Origin: an uncultured Bacteroidota bacterium
Lineage (GTDB): Bacteria; Bacteroidota; Bacteroidia; Chitinophagales; Chitinophagaceae
Length of the DNA stretch: 22,594 nucleotides
Reading direction: 5' to 3'
Assembly: GCA_946479615.1 (NCBI GenBank)
Contig: CAMLGR010000075.1
Coordinates: forward strand, 1 to 22,594
Positions 1 to 8,190 of this stretch are shown one piece after another; the stretch's first letter is position 1; each line of letters begins with the position of its first letter. Below the pieces are notes generated by a model. That model saw only the letters and a program-made list of their open reading frames with translations, was not told the DNA's origin and searched no databases. A program made the translations under genes and the position numbers.

Positions 1-3000
1 AATCCTATCGAACCCGGTCAAACAACAGCCGTCAAACTGGGAACTTCTGCCGATAATCTCTTTGTGATCCAGGATATCGATAAAGCCCATAATATGGTGC
101 CGGTAGCGCATAGCTACAGCTTCCTGAAATTAAATCAGGAAAAACGTTCGATCTCTTTTACTGCTACGGAGGCAGACAGGGGTGGTTATGGCGCTAACTG
201 GTTATTTGTAAAACATAATCGTGTGTACCAGTACAATGAAATCATCAACGTTCCCTGGAGCAATAAAGAACTTACTATTGAATATGCGACCTATCGTGAT
301 AAAACATTACCTGGCAGCGAAGAGAAATGGAAACTGAAAATAAGCGGCTATAAAAATGAAAAAGTCGCCGCTGAAATGTTAGCCAGCATGTACGATGCTT
401 CGCTCGACCAGTTTTACCCGCATGCCTGGGACAAGCCTTATATCTGGCTCAACTATTCGAGAACAAGCAACTGGAATGGCAACCCCAATTTTATAAGGGC
501 CGATGCCACGCCGAAACAATGGACATACCCGGTTTATAAAAATCTTATCAAAAACTATGATTATACCATTTTTGATAACCAGGATGGTGTGGGTTATTAT
601 GGGAATGGATTGGTAAGAGAACAAAGAATGTTCTTTAAATCTGGTATGGGAGATATGGCCCCTGCACCGATGGTTGCCAATGCTGAATTATCAAAAATCT
701 CTTCCGAAGACAAACAAAGCACCCGGGCGCCCGATAGTGTTGCTTTTATGGATGCTGATGGCGATGGACGTACAGATGTGCTTAATCAATCAACCGGGAA
801 TAATCAGCAACAGGATCCTGCCGTGCAGATACGCAAGAACTTCAATGAAACGGCCTTCTTTATTCCCGATCTGAAAACAGACAGCGATGGCGCTATCGAA
901 TTTTCTTTCACCTTACCCGAAGCGCTTACCAAATGGAAGTTCCAGGCACTGGCACATACCAAAGGGTTAGCATTTGGTTATAGCAGCAAAGAGATCGTTA
1001 CACAAAAACAATTGATGGTACAGCCCAATGCACCGCGGTTCCTGCGGGAAGGTGATAAGATGGAGTTCAGTTCCAAGATCGTCAACCTTACTGACAAAGA
1101 ACTGACCGGACAGGCGGAATTACAACTCGTGGATGCGACCACCAATAAGCCGGTTGATGGATGGTTCAAGAATGTCATCCCCAACCAGTATTTTACGATT
1201 GCAGCCGGTCAGAGCCAGGCGGTCAATTTCCCTATCGAAATTCCGTACCGTTTCAGCAATGCACTGGTATGGCGTATCGTGGCAAAAGCAGGCGAGTTCA
1301 GTGATGGAGAAGAAAATGCAATGCCGGTATTGACCAACCGCATGCTGGTAACAGAAACATTACCGTTATGGATGAGAGGAGATGGCACGAAGAATTTTTC
1401 ATTCGATAAATTACTTAACTCCGGCAAAAGTGAAACACTGCAACAATATGCAGTAACTGTTGAATATACTTCCAACCCTGCCTGGTATGCCGTACAGGCA
1501 TTGCCTTACCTCATGGAATATCCTTACGATTGTGCCGAACAAACATGGAACCGGTATTATGCAAATTCGCTGGCAACAACGATTGCCAATAGCTCACCAC
1601 GGATAAAAGAGATATTCAGCAAATGGGCAACTTCATCCAGTTCTGTTGCCGCCACAGCACTGATTAGCAATCTTCAGAAGAACCAGGATCTGAAAGCCGT
1701 GCTGCTGGTAGAAACACCCTGGGTATTGCAGGCAAAAACAGAAGCAGAACAAAAAAAGAATATCGCCCTGTTGTTCGATATGGTGCGCATGAGCAAAGAA
1801 CTGAACAGCGCCTATGAAAAACTGAAACAATTACAAAGCAGTAATGGTGGTTTTGTATGGTTCAAGGGCGGGCCTGATGATCGCTTTATGACACAGTATA
1901 TCGTTACAGGTATCGGTCATTTGAAAAAACTGAACAGCATCACTGCAGCACAGGACAATAAATTGAAAGCCATCCTCGCCACAGCTATCCCTTATCTCGA
2001 TAAAAAAATAAAAGACGATTACGATGAGCTGGTAAAAAACAAGACCGATCTGAAAATATATGAGCCGGATTACAGCGAGATCCAGTATTTGTATATGCGC
2101 AGTTTCTTTCCTGAATACAAGATCGCTGCTGCTTCACAAACAGCCTACACTTATTTCAGGGCGCGAGTACAACTAACCTGGACCAAAAAGAATAAATATA
2201 TGGAAGGAATGATCGCGCTTGCTTTGAACAGAACGGGTGATACAAAAACTCCTGCCGCTATTTTAAAATCACTCAAAGAAACATCGATCACCAATGAAGA
2301 AATGGGCATGTACTGGAAAGATGCCAGCCGTAGCTGGTGGTGGTATGAAGCGCCGATTGAAAGACAGGCATTGCTGATCGAAGCCTTCCAGGAAATAAGC
2401 AAAGACACGAAAACGGTGGACGATCTGCGCACCTGGTTATTGAAAAATAAACAAACCAATAACTGGGAATCGACCAAAGCCACCGCAGAAGCCTGTTATG
2501 CTTTATTATTGAAAGGAACCGAATGGCTTTCCAACGCCCCATCCGTAACCATTAACCTGGGCACTACGATTATCAGATCGGCAGATGAACAACAGGAGGC
2601 GGGCACAGGTTATATCAAAAAAACGATCGAAGGAGAAAAAGTAAATCCTGCGATGGGGAGTATTTCGGTAAAAGTAGAATCTTCCAAACCGGATGCTGGC
2701 GGCTCTTCTTCTTCCTGGGGAGCAGTGTACTGGCAGTATTTCGAAGACCTTGATAAGATCACAGGCGCTGCTACCCCACTGAATCTTGTCAAGAAACTAT
2801 TTATCGAAACCAACAGCGACCGGGGCCCTGTACTTACACCGGTGAAGGAAGGGACTATTTTAAAAGTGGGTGACAAGATCAAAGTGCGGATCGAATTGCA
2901 TGCAGACAGGGATATGGAATATGTGCACATGAAAGATATGCGCGCCAGTTGTTTGGAACCAGTGAATGTATTAAGCGGGTACAAATGGCAGGGCGGACTG

Positions 3001-3195
3001 GGTTATTATGAAAGCACAAAAGATGCAAGCACCAATTTCTTTTTCAACAGTCTCCGGAAAGGAACCTATGTATTCGAATATCCATTGTTTGTTACTCATG
3101 CCGGTAATTTCAGCAATGGCGTAACAAGTATTCAATGTATGTATGCACCGGAGTTTAGTTCGCATAGCGAAGGAATCAGGATCGATGTGGAATAA
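1..3195 (+). CDS. Alpha-2-macroglobulin family protein, C-terminal part (5' end outside window)
   Basis: The reading frame is open from base 1, so the gene starts upstream. A GTG at 64 is only an internal codon. Alpha-2-macroglobulin-like proteins are large periplasmic or outer-membrane protease traps that hold attacking proteases after bait-region cleavage. The thioester motif CAEQ is at 1531-1542, inside YPYDCAEQ, the usual context in this family. It is followed by an alpha-helical thioester-domain region (about 1550-2500) and a C-terminal beta-rich receptor-binding-like domain ending at IDVE. Before it, about 840-990 encodes the family-typical block with FFIPDLKTDSDG and FTLPEALTKWKFQALAHT. 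The polar, low-complexity stretch at about 640-830 is a plausible bait region and contains a DADGDGRTD calcium-loop-like motif. The stop codon lies in the left arm of a long palindrome. The family call is firm. The target and the membrane anchor cannot be seen here. Confidence 0.93.
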   Translation, partial: NPIEPGQTTAVKLGTSADNLFVIQDIDKAHNMVPVAHSYSFLKLNQEKRSISFTATEADRGGYGANWLFVKHNRVYQYNEIINVPWSNKELTIEYATYRDKTLPGSEEKWKLKISGYKNEKVAAEMLASMYDASLDQFYPHAWDKPYIWLNYSRTSNWNGNPNFIRADATPKQWTYPVYKNLIKNYDYTIFDNQDGVGYYGNGLVREQRMFFKSGMGDMAPAPMVANAELSKISSEDKQSTRAPDSVAFMDADGDGRTDVLNQSTGNNQQQDPAVQIRKNFNETAFFIPDLKTDSDGAIEFSFTLPEALTKWKFQALAHTKGLAFGYSSKEIVTQKQLMVQPNAPRFLREGDKMEFSSKIVNLTDKELTGQAELQLVDATTNKPVDGWFKNVIPNQYFTIAAGQSQAVNFPIEIPYRFSNALVWRIVAKAGEFSDGEENAMPVLTNRMLVTETLPLWMRGDGTKNFSFDKLLNSGKSETLQQYAVTVEYTSNPAWYAVQALPYLMEYPYDCAEQTWNRYYANSLATTIANSSPRIKEIFSKWATSSSSVAATALISNLQKNQDLKAVLLVETPWVLQAKTEAEQKKNIALLFDMVRMSKELNSAYEKLKQLQSSNGGFVWFKGGPDDRFMTQYIVTGIGHLKKLNSITAAQDNKLKAILATAIPYLDKKIKDDYDELVKNKTDLKIYEPDYSEIQYLYMRSFFPEYKIAAASQTAYTYFRARVQLTWTKKNKYMEGMIALALNRTGDTKTPAAILKSLKETSITNEEMGMYWKDASRSWWWYEAPIERQALLIEAFQEISKDTKTVDDLRTWLLKNKQTNNWESTKATAEACYALLLKGTEWLSNAPSVTINLGTTIIRSADEQQEAGTGYIKKTIEGEKVNPAMGSISVKVESSKPDAGGSSSSWGAVYWQYFEDLDKITGAATPLNLVKKLFIETNSDRGPVLTPVKEGTILKVGDKIKVRIELHADRDMEYVHMKDMRASCLEPVNVLSGYKWQGGLGYYESTKDASTNFFFNSLRKGTYVFEYPLFVTHAGNFSNGVTSIQCMYAPEFSSHSEGIRIDVE

Positions 3196-3379
3196 GAAAT
3201 AAGAAACAGAGGAATAAGGAATGGGGAAGTAAATGTAAAATGTAGAACCGCAAAATGTAAAATATAAAATGTAAAAGGGGTTCCTGCTCTCAGAAACTCC
3301 TTTTACATTTTATATTTTACATTCTGCGGTTTTACATTTACTTCCCCATTCCTTATTCCTCTGTTCCTTATTTCTTATT
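3191..3379. repeat. Long near-perfect inverted repeat (hairpin) between two genes
   Basis: The arms 3191-3286 and 3291-3379 are reverse complements apart from a few mismatches and about 8 extra bases (near 3240-3247) in the left arm. Only four bases (CTCT) separate them at the centre. The left arm begins at the alpha-2-macroglobulin stop codon. The inner arms are built from short repeated units of the GTAAAAT/ATGTAAA type. On the transcript it would fold into a very stable stem and could act as a terminator or 3'-end stabiliser. There is no clean T-run immediately after it. Confidence 0.9.
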
Positions 3380-3385
3380 TTCTAG

Positions 3386-3393
3386 TAACTTCG
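3386..3393 (+). promoter_or_regulatory. Possible -7 promoter element (TAACTTCG)
   Basis: TAACTTCG fits the Bacteroidota -7 consensus TAnnTTTG with one change and ends 9 bases before the ATG at 3403. That would give a leader of only a few bases. No convincing -33 TTG was found at the right distance, because the long palindrome occupies that position. Confidence 0.3.
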
Positions 3394-3402
3394 TTCCATC
3401 CG

Positions 3403-4053
3403 ATGAAGTTGACCACCTTAAGCATAGCAATTATTTGCCTGCTGTGTACAAGCTGCAAGGTATCTGAAAAGAATATCGCCGGCACTTATTTCCCGCAAAA
3501 AGGATACCCCACACGACTGATATTGAATGCAGATAAAACTTTTGACCTCGCCTTGCTCAATCCCGCTACCGATACACTGCTCTTTCCATCGCATACACAT
3601 ACTTCTTTCTTTACAACCGGCCGGTGGAGTTATGAAAAAAATAAACTGACCATCAGTTCTGCACCCGGCACTACTACTGCAGGTGCACCTGTACAGGATT
3701 CCATTACCCGGTTTACGACTATCTCCTCTTTTAATTTCTGGAACCGCTTTGGCGATCCTGTTTCGATAAGGTATATCATCCTTCCTCCCTCCAAAACAAA
3801 ACCTCATTACGGGAACAGCCTGTATTTCTTTTCACAGGATTTTAAACCCACCGATACTGTTCGTTTCTTCTTCGATGGATACCCACCCTTTGATTTTCCC
3901 GGCAGCATACCTGCTACTATCGGCAACAACATACACAAGATCATATTGGTAGAATCTTACCGCCCCACCGCCTTCTCTTCACTTCAATTTATTGTCCGGA
4001 AAAATAAACTGCTGACAGTAAAAGGCAAAAAGCGGTTTGATAAAAAGAAATAA
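3403..4053 (+). CDS. Small lipoprotein with lipocalin/NlpE-like pattern, function unknown
   Basis: This is a 216-residue protein. Residues 1-18 form a signal peptide (MKLTTLSIAIICLLCTSC) with a probable lipobox cysteine at 18. The -3 position is Cys rather than Leu, but Bacteroidota lipoboxes are often loose. The mature part starts with AGTYFP, then LILNADKTFDLAL and TGRWSYEKNKLTISS. This pattern of Gly-x-Tyr, a DKTF strand, GxW and a final strand is seen in small beta-barrel or lipocalin-like lipoproteins that compare a basal and a treated state. No catalytic motif is visible, and the tail is lysine-rich. It lies downstream of the long palindrome and ends 41 bases before the FAD oxidoreductase. 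It is probably a membrane-anchored periplasmic or surface protein. Its specific role is not known. Confidence 0.8.
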   Translation: MKLTTLSIAIICLLCTSCKVSEKNIAGTYFPQKGYPTRLILNADKTFDLALLNPATDTLLFPSHTHTSFFTTGRWSYEKNKLTISSAPGTTTAGAPVQDSITRFTTISSFNFWNRFGDPVSIRYIILPPSKTKPHYGNSLYFFSQDFKPTDTVRFFFDGYPPFDFPGSIPATIGNNIHKIILVESYRPTAFSSLQFIVRKNKLLTVKGKKRFDKKK

Positions 4054-4083
4054 ACCGGTGGCCGTGTTTGCATGAAACAAACT

Positions 4084-4091
4084 TACTTTTG
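4084..4091 (+). promoter_or_regulatory. Promoter -7 element TACTTTTG directly before the FAD oxidoreductase start
   Basis: TACTTTTG is an exact match to TAnnTTTG. It ends 3 bases before the ATG at 4095, so transcription would begin at or very near the A of the start codon (leaderless). It also argues against the longer TTG start at 4068, whose extra codons would be translated from promoter sequence. No clear -33 TTG was found at a normal distance. Confidence 0.45.
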
Positions 4092-4094
4092 CGG

Positions 4095-5153
4095 ATGAAT
4101 GTTGATGTACTGATTATCGGACAGGGTATTTGCGGCAGTTTTCTTTCCTGGCATTTGCAGCAGGAACAAAAAAGTTTTATTGTCATCGATAATAATGACA
4201 GCAATGCTTCTTCCCGTATTGCGGCCGGTGTGATCAACCCTGTTACCGGCCGTCGCCTGGTAACCGTTTGGATGGCCGATGAAATTATACCTTTTGCCTG
4301 GGATGCCTACCAGCATATCGGCCGCGACCTGGGCATCACTGCTATCTTTCAACGAAACATCATCGATTTTTTCCCGAATCCTTTTATGCGCGAAGGATTT
4401 TTACAAAAGATAGAAACCGGCGATCAGTATGTACATGCTTATCCCGAACAAAATCATTTCAATACTTATTTCAATTATGAATTTGGCTGCGGAGAGATAA
4501 GACCTGTATATACGGTCAACCTGGATCTATTGCTGCCTGCCTGCCGCAGGAACCTGGAGGACAAACAATCCCTGCGCGAAGAAAATTTTGACATCGGTAA
4601 TATGAAATTGATTGATGGTAAAGTTCATTACCATGACATCATCGCAGACAAGATCATTTTCTGCGATGGAACCGCCAGTTTCGAAAATCCTTATTTCAAA
4701 CAATTACCTTTTGCTCCCAACAAAGGGGAAGCATTGGTAGTACATATTCCTGGTCTTCCTGATCATAATGTATACAAGAAATCCATGACCATCGTACCGA
4801 TGGCGGAAAAAGATATGTTCTGGGTCGGCGCCAGTTATATCTGGGACTTTACCGATCCGGGGCCTACGGTTGAGTTCCGGGAGAATACAACGCGGGTATT
4901 GAAAGAATGGTTGAAGATCCCCTTCACCATCGAAGAACATCGTTCGGGTTTACGGCCCGCCACTTTGGAAAGAAGACCCTTTGCAGGGTTTCATCCTGTG
5001 TATCCTGAAGTGGGCATACTGAATGGAATGGGAACAAAGGGGTACTCACTGGCCCCCTTTTTTTCCAAGCAATTAGTTCAGCATTTGTGTTATGGAGATT
5101 CGATTACCCCGGAAGCAAACCTGTCAAGATTTACCCGGATATTAAGCCGGTAA
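4095..5153 (+). CDS. FAD-dependent oxidoreductase of the DAO (glycine/D-amino acid oxidase) family
   Basis: This is a 352-residue protein from the ATG at 4095. The N-terminal beta-strand VDVLIIGQGICG carries the Rossmann GxGxxG motif (residues 9-14) that binds FAD ADP. The second strand ends with IVIDNND, where the acidic residue binds ribose. SSRIAAGVINPVTGRR follows, as in the DAO family. The C-terminal part has HRSGLRPATLERRPFAG and ILNGMGTKGYSLAPFF, the DAO-fold segment that closes the flavin site. These enzymes oxidise amine or related substrates with FAD, and the substrate cannot be told from sequence. It is cytoplasmic with no signal peptide. The start at 4068 was rejected because it overlaps the promoter element at 4084-4091. 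Its stop abuts the end of a possible small ORF on the other strand. Confidence 0.9.
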   Translation: MNVDVLIIGQGICGSFLSWHLQQEQKSFIVIDNNDSNASSRIAAGVINPVTGRRLVTVWMADEIIPFAWDAYQHIGRDLGITAIFQRNIIDFFPNPFMREGFLQKIETGDQYVHAYPEQNHFNTYFNYEFGCGEIRPVYTVNLDLLLPACRRNLEDKQSLREENFDIGNMKLIDGKVHYHDIIADKIIFCDGTASFENPYFKQLPFAPNKGEALVVHIPGLPDHNVYKKSMTIVPMAEKDMFWVGASYIWDFTDPGPTVEFRENTTRVLKEWLKIPFTIEEHRSGLRPATLERRPFAGFHPVYPEVGILNGMGTKGYSLAPFFSKQLVQHLCYGDSITPEANLSRFTRILSR

Positions 5154-5234
5154 TCAGGCGATCGCCAGGGCGCGTTTTTTACGTTGTTGTAAAATGAAAC
5201 GACGGCAATAATGAATAATAAGCAGCGTAATCAT
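5154..5234 (-). CDS. Possible 26-residue small protein overlapping the peptidase stop
   Basis: The ATG (5234-5232) overlaps the TGA of the M90 peptidase gene as ATGA, the classic arrangement for translational coupling. The reading frame of 26 codons ends in TGA at 5156-5154, exactly next to the convergent TAA of the oxidoreductase gene. The peptide has a short hydrophobic start (MITLLIIHYC) and a strongly basic second half (RRFILQQRKKRALAIA). It is too short to recognise as a family. It may be a real small protein, a former extension of the peptidase, or chance. Confidence 0.3.
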   Translation of the reverse strand: MITLLIIHYCRRFILQQRKKRALAIA

Positions 5235-6010
5235 GGTTCGGATTTTAGAATTTTAGATGTAGTCATTGGGTCCTGGTTCAGTACACGGCACAAAGCCTCG
5301 TACAGATCAGGCATATTTTCTTTCAGCCCGGCAGGGTTCTCAAAAAATGCTTCCGCGCTAACGGCCCAGAATTCATGCAGGTTGCTGAATGCATAACTGC
5401 GCAAATAACTTCTCCGTTTAGTGATCACGTCAGCCAGTATCGGGCCTGTACTATTGGAAAATTTTTCGTAGTTCAACCTGAAATGTGAATCGATCCCATA
5501 CTGTGCAAAGAAGTTATTATACAACAGTGCATGGGCCATTTCATGAACGGCTACATTGATATTATCATTCTTCTGCGAGTAGCCATGTAAAAAATGCTTC
5601 CACGATAAATAAATACCATCGGGCGCTACGTGGCCGATGTATAATTCCTCATCATTGTCCATATGATAAGCATCGGCCAGTATATATATATCCTTGAAAT
5701 AAGACAGTGAGTAATTTTTCAAACCGAATGTTACCTGGATAGCAGAGGCGCTGACCATAATAGCCGTATCCTCGTTATTCTCCAGCCCTATATAATGGAA
5801 TTTCTTTTGCTGGCGGAACTGGTACACTCTTTTTACAAAACGTAACTTCTGCTCCTGCGGGAGATCATTATAATAAGTAAACAGGCTACCGATAACAAAG
5901 GAATAATTATCTATAACAGAAGGATCCATCTCTAACTCCTCCGGCTGCGGAAGTGGCTTAGGCGCACGGGGACTGAACAGTCCATTTAATTTTCGAAGGA
6001 ATGATTGCAT
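5231..6010 (-). CDS. M90-family (MtfA-like) zinc-dependent peptidase
   Basis: This is a 259-residue protein from the ATG at 6010. HEMAH (residues 156-160) is the HExxH zinc motif, with a likely third ligand at Glu213 in HEFWAVSAEAFFENP. That block matches the MtfA region where a Glu precedes AV and a (S/E)EYFF-like segment. The residues after it (PDLYEALCRVLNQDP) also resemble MtfA C-termini. MtfA of E. coli is a glucose-PTS-linked aminopeptidase that binds Mlc, but in Bacteroidota the substrate is unknown. The frame stays open to 6127. The ATG at 6010 was chosen because a full promoter (TTG-N20-TATATTTA, 6030-6060) lies just upstream and would fall inside the longer version. Residues 1-25 are basic and proline-rich, with no clear signal peptide. 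The stop overlaps a possible small ORF (5154-5234). Confidence 0.87.
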   Translation of the reverse strand: MQSFLRKLNGLFSPRAPKPLPQPEELEMDPSVIDNYSFVIGSLFTYYNDLPQEQKLRFVKRVYQFRQQKKFHYIGLENNEDTAIMVSASAIQVTFGLKNYSLSYFKDIYILADAYHMDNDEELYIGHVAPDGIYLSWKHFLHGYSQKNDNINVAVHEMAHALLYNNFFAQYGIDSHFRLNYEKFSNSTGPILADVITKRRSYLRSYAFSNLHEFWAVSAEAFFENPAGLKENMPDLYEALCRVLNQDPMTTSKILKSEP

Positions 6011-6029
6011 AGTGTACGATTCGGATTCA

Positions 6030-6060
6030 TAAATATACTCCAGGCTGCGGTATCCCGCAA
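6030..6060 (-). promoter_or_regulatory. Promoter of the M90 peptidase gene
   Basis: On the minus strand, TTG (6060-6058) is followed after 20 bases by TATATTTA (6037-6030). This matches the Bacteroidota -33/-7 promoter with one change in the last base. The start codon at 6010 would follow a leader of about 15 bases. Confidence 0.55.
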
Positions 6061-6228
6061 GTCTCCGGCGGTTATTTACTGTGGTAGTTTTACGATTATA
6101 ACATGAAACGTATTCATAGCCAATCAACTATTCGTGTCAATAAATTTGTTATTTTTTATGTGCGTTTTTTTATTTGCATTTGTTTAAAAAAATACAGGGG
6201 AATTTATCAGGAGAAGAAGTCAACATTA

Positions 6229-6273
6229 AAAAGTCAAAATAGCTTACCAGAGTAGCAAGCTATTTTGACTTTT
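6229..6273. terminator. Perfect 17-bp-stem hairpin with short T-runs on both strands
   Basis: The arms 6229-6245 and 6257-6273 are exact reverse complements around an 11-base loop. Each strand ends in four or five T residues, so it could be a bidirectional terminator. It lies upstream of both neighbouring promoters, so neither flanking gene should be transcribed through it. It may end an unannotated short transcript, insulate the two promoters or serve as a protein-binding site. Confidence 0.55.
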
Positions 6274-6302
6274 CACCGCCTTACACCCTTAATATACCCG
6301 AT

Positions 6303-6334
6303 TTGCCCTGTGTCACCCATCCTCGTTATATTTG
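6303..6334 (+). promoter_or_regulatory. Promoter of aspS
   Basis: TTG at 6303-6305 and TATATTTG at 6327-6334 are 21 bases apart, an exact fit to the Bacteroidota promoter. The ATG of aspS at 6359 would have a leader of about 20 bases. Confidence 0.7.
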
Positions 6335-6358
6335 CGCCACAGAAAAGCTTCAAAAACA

Positions 6359-8188
6359 ATGTACAGGACGCATACTTGCGGAGAATTAAGGATCGGCGAT
6401 ATAAAAAAACAGGTAACCCTTGCCGGCTGGGTTCAAACCGTTCGCAAATTCGGTGCTATCACTTTCGTGGACCTTCGTGACCGCTATGGCATTACCCAAT
6501 TATTGGTGGGCGAGGAACTGAACAAACAGTTGGAAGAAACTCCGCTTGGACGTGAATTCGTTCTGCAGGCAACCGGCACAGTGAATGAAAGAAGTAATAA
6601 GAACCCGAATATGCCAACCGGCGATATAGAAGTGGTTATCACGTCTTTTTCCATCCTCAATAAATCGGCTGTTCCTCCTTTCACCATCCAGGATGATACC
6701 GATGGCGGTGATGATCTCCGTATGAAATACCGCTTTCTTGATCTGCGCAGGAACGCCGTGAAGAAAAACCTCGAACTCCGCTATGCAGTCAACCGAGCAG
6801 CACGTAATTACCTGCACCAGCAGGGTTTTATGGATATTGAAACGCCTTTCCTTGTCAAGTCCACACCGGAAGGCGCCCGCGATTTTGTCGTTCCTTCGCG
6901 CATGAACCCCGGCCAGTTCTATGCATTACCCCAATCACCACAAACCTTCAAACAATTGCTGATGGTGAGTGGGTATGATCGTTATTACCAGATCGTAAAA
7001 TGTTTCCGTGATGAGGATCTGCGCGCAGATCGTCAACCGGAGTTTACACAGATCGATTGTGAAATGGCATTCGTGGAGCAGGAAGATATTCTTACCATGT
7101 TCGAAGGATTGATCAAATCGATCTTTAAAGAAGTAAAAGGAATCAACTATACCGATATCATTCAGCGGATGAGTTGGGAAGATGCCATGTGGAATTATGG
7201 CAATGATAAACCCGATATCCGTTTCAGTATGAAGCTGGCCAATCTCAAGAAACCAGGTTCCGTTTACAAAGACAAACATGACTATCATGAACTGATCAAC
7301 GGCGCTGATTTCAAAGTATTCGATGAAGCCGAAACTGTTATTGCCGTAGCCGTTCCGGGTTGCAGTGAATATAGCCGTAAACAAACCGATGAATTAACGG
7401 AATGGGTAAAACGTCCGCAGATCGGTATGAAAGGATTAGTATTTATCAAATGCAATGCAGATGGTACTTACAAAAGCAGTGTCGATAAATTTTATACTGA
7501 AGAAAAATTAAAAGCGATCGCAATTGCAGCAGAAGCCAAAGAAGGCGACCTGGTGCTGATCGTTGCCGGCCCCGAAGAAAGAACACGGAAAGCAGCCAGT
7601 GAATTGAGACTGGAAATGGGCAAACGGTTGGGCTATCGCAAGGATGATGAATTCCGGTTGCTATGGATACTTGACTTTCCTTTATTTGAATATGCAGAAG
7701 ACGAGAACCGCTGGGTAGCCAGGCACCATCCTTTTACTTCACCCAAGCCTGAACAGATCTCCACGATGATCGGTAATGACCCGGTGATCAAAAATGCGGC
7801 GCAATATCTCGAACATCCATATGCAGGTATCAAAGCCAATGCGTATGATATGGTATTAAACGGAAACGAGATTGGCGGTGGCTCGATCAGGATCTTCCAG
7901 CGCGAACTGCAGGAAAAAATGTTTGCTGCCCTGGGAATGGATAAAGAAGAACAGCAACATAAATTCGGTTTCTTACTCGGCGCTTTTGAATACGGCGCTC
8001 CTCCGCATGGCGGTATTGCCTTTGGATTTGACAGGCTTTGTGCTATCCTCGGCGGCAGTGAAAGTATCCGCGACTTTATGGCCTTCCCGAAAAACAACAG
8101 CGGAAGAGATGTAATGCTCGATGCTCCTGCAACGATCGATGACAAGCAGTTGAAAGAATTGCAGATCAAATTAAACCAGGCTGATTAA
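6359..8188 (+). CDS. aspS: Aspartyl-tRNA synthetase
   Basis: This is a class II synthetase of 609 residues that charges tRNA-Asp in the cytoplasm. The N-terminal OB-fold anticodon-binding domain begins with [19 protein letters not shown] and has [14 protein letters not shown]. Class II motif 2 is [18 protein letters not shown] (from residue 216). Motif 3 is GIAFGFDRL (552-560), with the ATP-binding Arg at 559. A bacterial-type insertion (GAD) domain lies between them at about 285-420, and the C-terminus has [15 protein letters not shown], as in bacterial enzymes. The length is normal for bacterial AspRS. The longer TTG start at 6332 is rejected because it overlaps the -7 element. The anticodon-domain position that is His in many non-discriminating enzymes appears to be Phe (RKFG), so the tRNA-Asn question stays open. 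Two small membrane-protein genes follow closely and are probably cotranscribed. Confidence 0.97.
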   Translation: MYRTHTCGELRIGDIKKQVTLAGWVQTVRKFGAITFVDLRDRYGITQLLVGEELNKQLEETPLGREFVLQATGTVNERSNKNPNMPTGDIEVVITSFSILNKSAVPPFTIQDDTDGGDDLRMKYRFLDLRRNAVKKNLELRYAVNRAARNYLHQQGFMDIETPFLVKSTPEGARDFVVPSRMNPGQFYALPQSPQTFKQLLMVSGYDRYYQIVKCFRDEDLRADRQPEFTQIDCEMAFVEQEDILTMFEGLIKSIFKEVKGINYTDIIQRMSWEDAMWNYGNDKPDIRFSMKLANLKKPGSVYKDKHDYHELINGADFKVFDEAETVIAVAVPGCSEYSRKQTDELTEWVKRPQIGMKGLVFIKCNADGTYKSSVDKFYTEEKLKAIAIAAEAKEGDLVLIVAGPEERTRKAASELRLEMGKRLGYRKDDEFRLLWILDFPLFEYAEDENRWVARHHPFTSPKPEQISTMIGNDPVIKNAAQYLEHPYAGIKANAYDMVLNGNEIGGGSIRIFQRELQEKMFAALGMDKEEQQHKFGFLLGAFEYGAPPHGGIAFGFDRLCAILGGSESIRDFMAFPKNNSGRDVMLDAPATIDDKQLKELQIKLNQAD

Positions 8189-8190
8189 TC

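Larger units (their letters stand above)
6011..6358. other. Divergent intergenic region, 348 bp
   Basis: This gap between the peptidase and aspS start codons holds one promoter per direction, an AT-rich tract (6130-6200), a TAAATTTG -7-like element at 6141-6148 and a perfect hairpin at 6229-6273. The minus-strand frame of the peptidase stays open to 6127, but no motif supports a longer protein. No other convincing ORF was found here. Confidence 0.6.

Noticed and set aside
3191..3379. CRISPR array
   Set aside because: The repeats are inverted, with no regular direct repeats and spacers and no cas genes.
3191..3379. Insertion-sequence remnant (terminal inverted repeats)
   Set aside because: The arms meet at a four-base loop with no transposase between them and no target duplication seen.
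5683..5692. TATATATATA microsatellite
   Set aside because: It is a short run inside the peptidase coding sequence, without evidence of variation or function.
6011..6127. N-terminal extension of the M90 peptidase by 39 residues
   Set aside because: The region holds a complete promoter (TTG-N20-TATATTTA), and the extension has no signal peptide or conserved feature.
6332..6358. TTG start for a longer AspRS
   Set aside because: The added codons overlap the -7 promoter element, and the conserved AspRS N-terminus begins at the ATG at 6359.
7633..8169. Long minus-strand frame opposite aspS (178 codons)
   Set aside because: It lies inside conserved aspS motifs and encodes a low-complexity Ser/Pro-rich product, so it is a codon-usage shadow.
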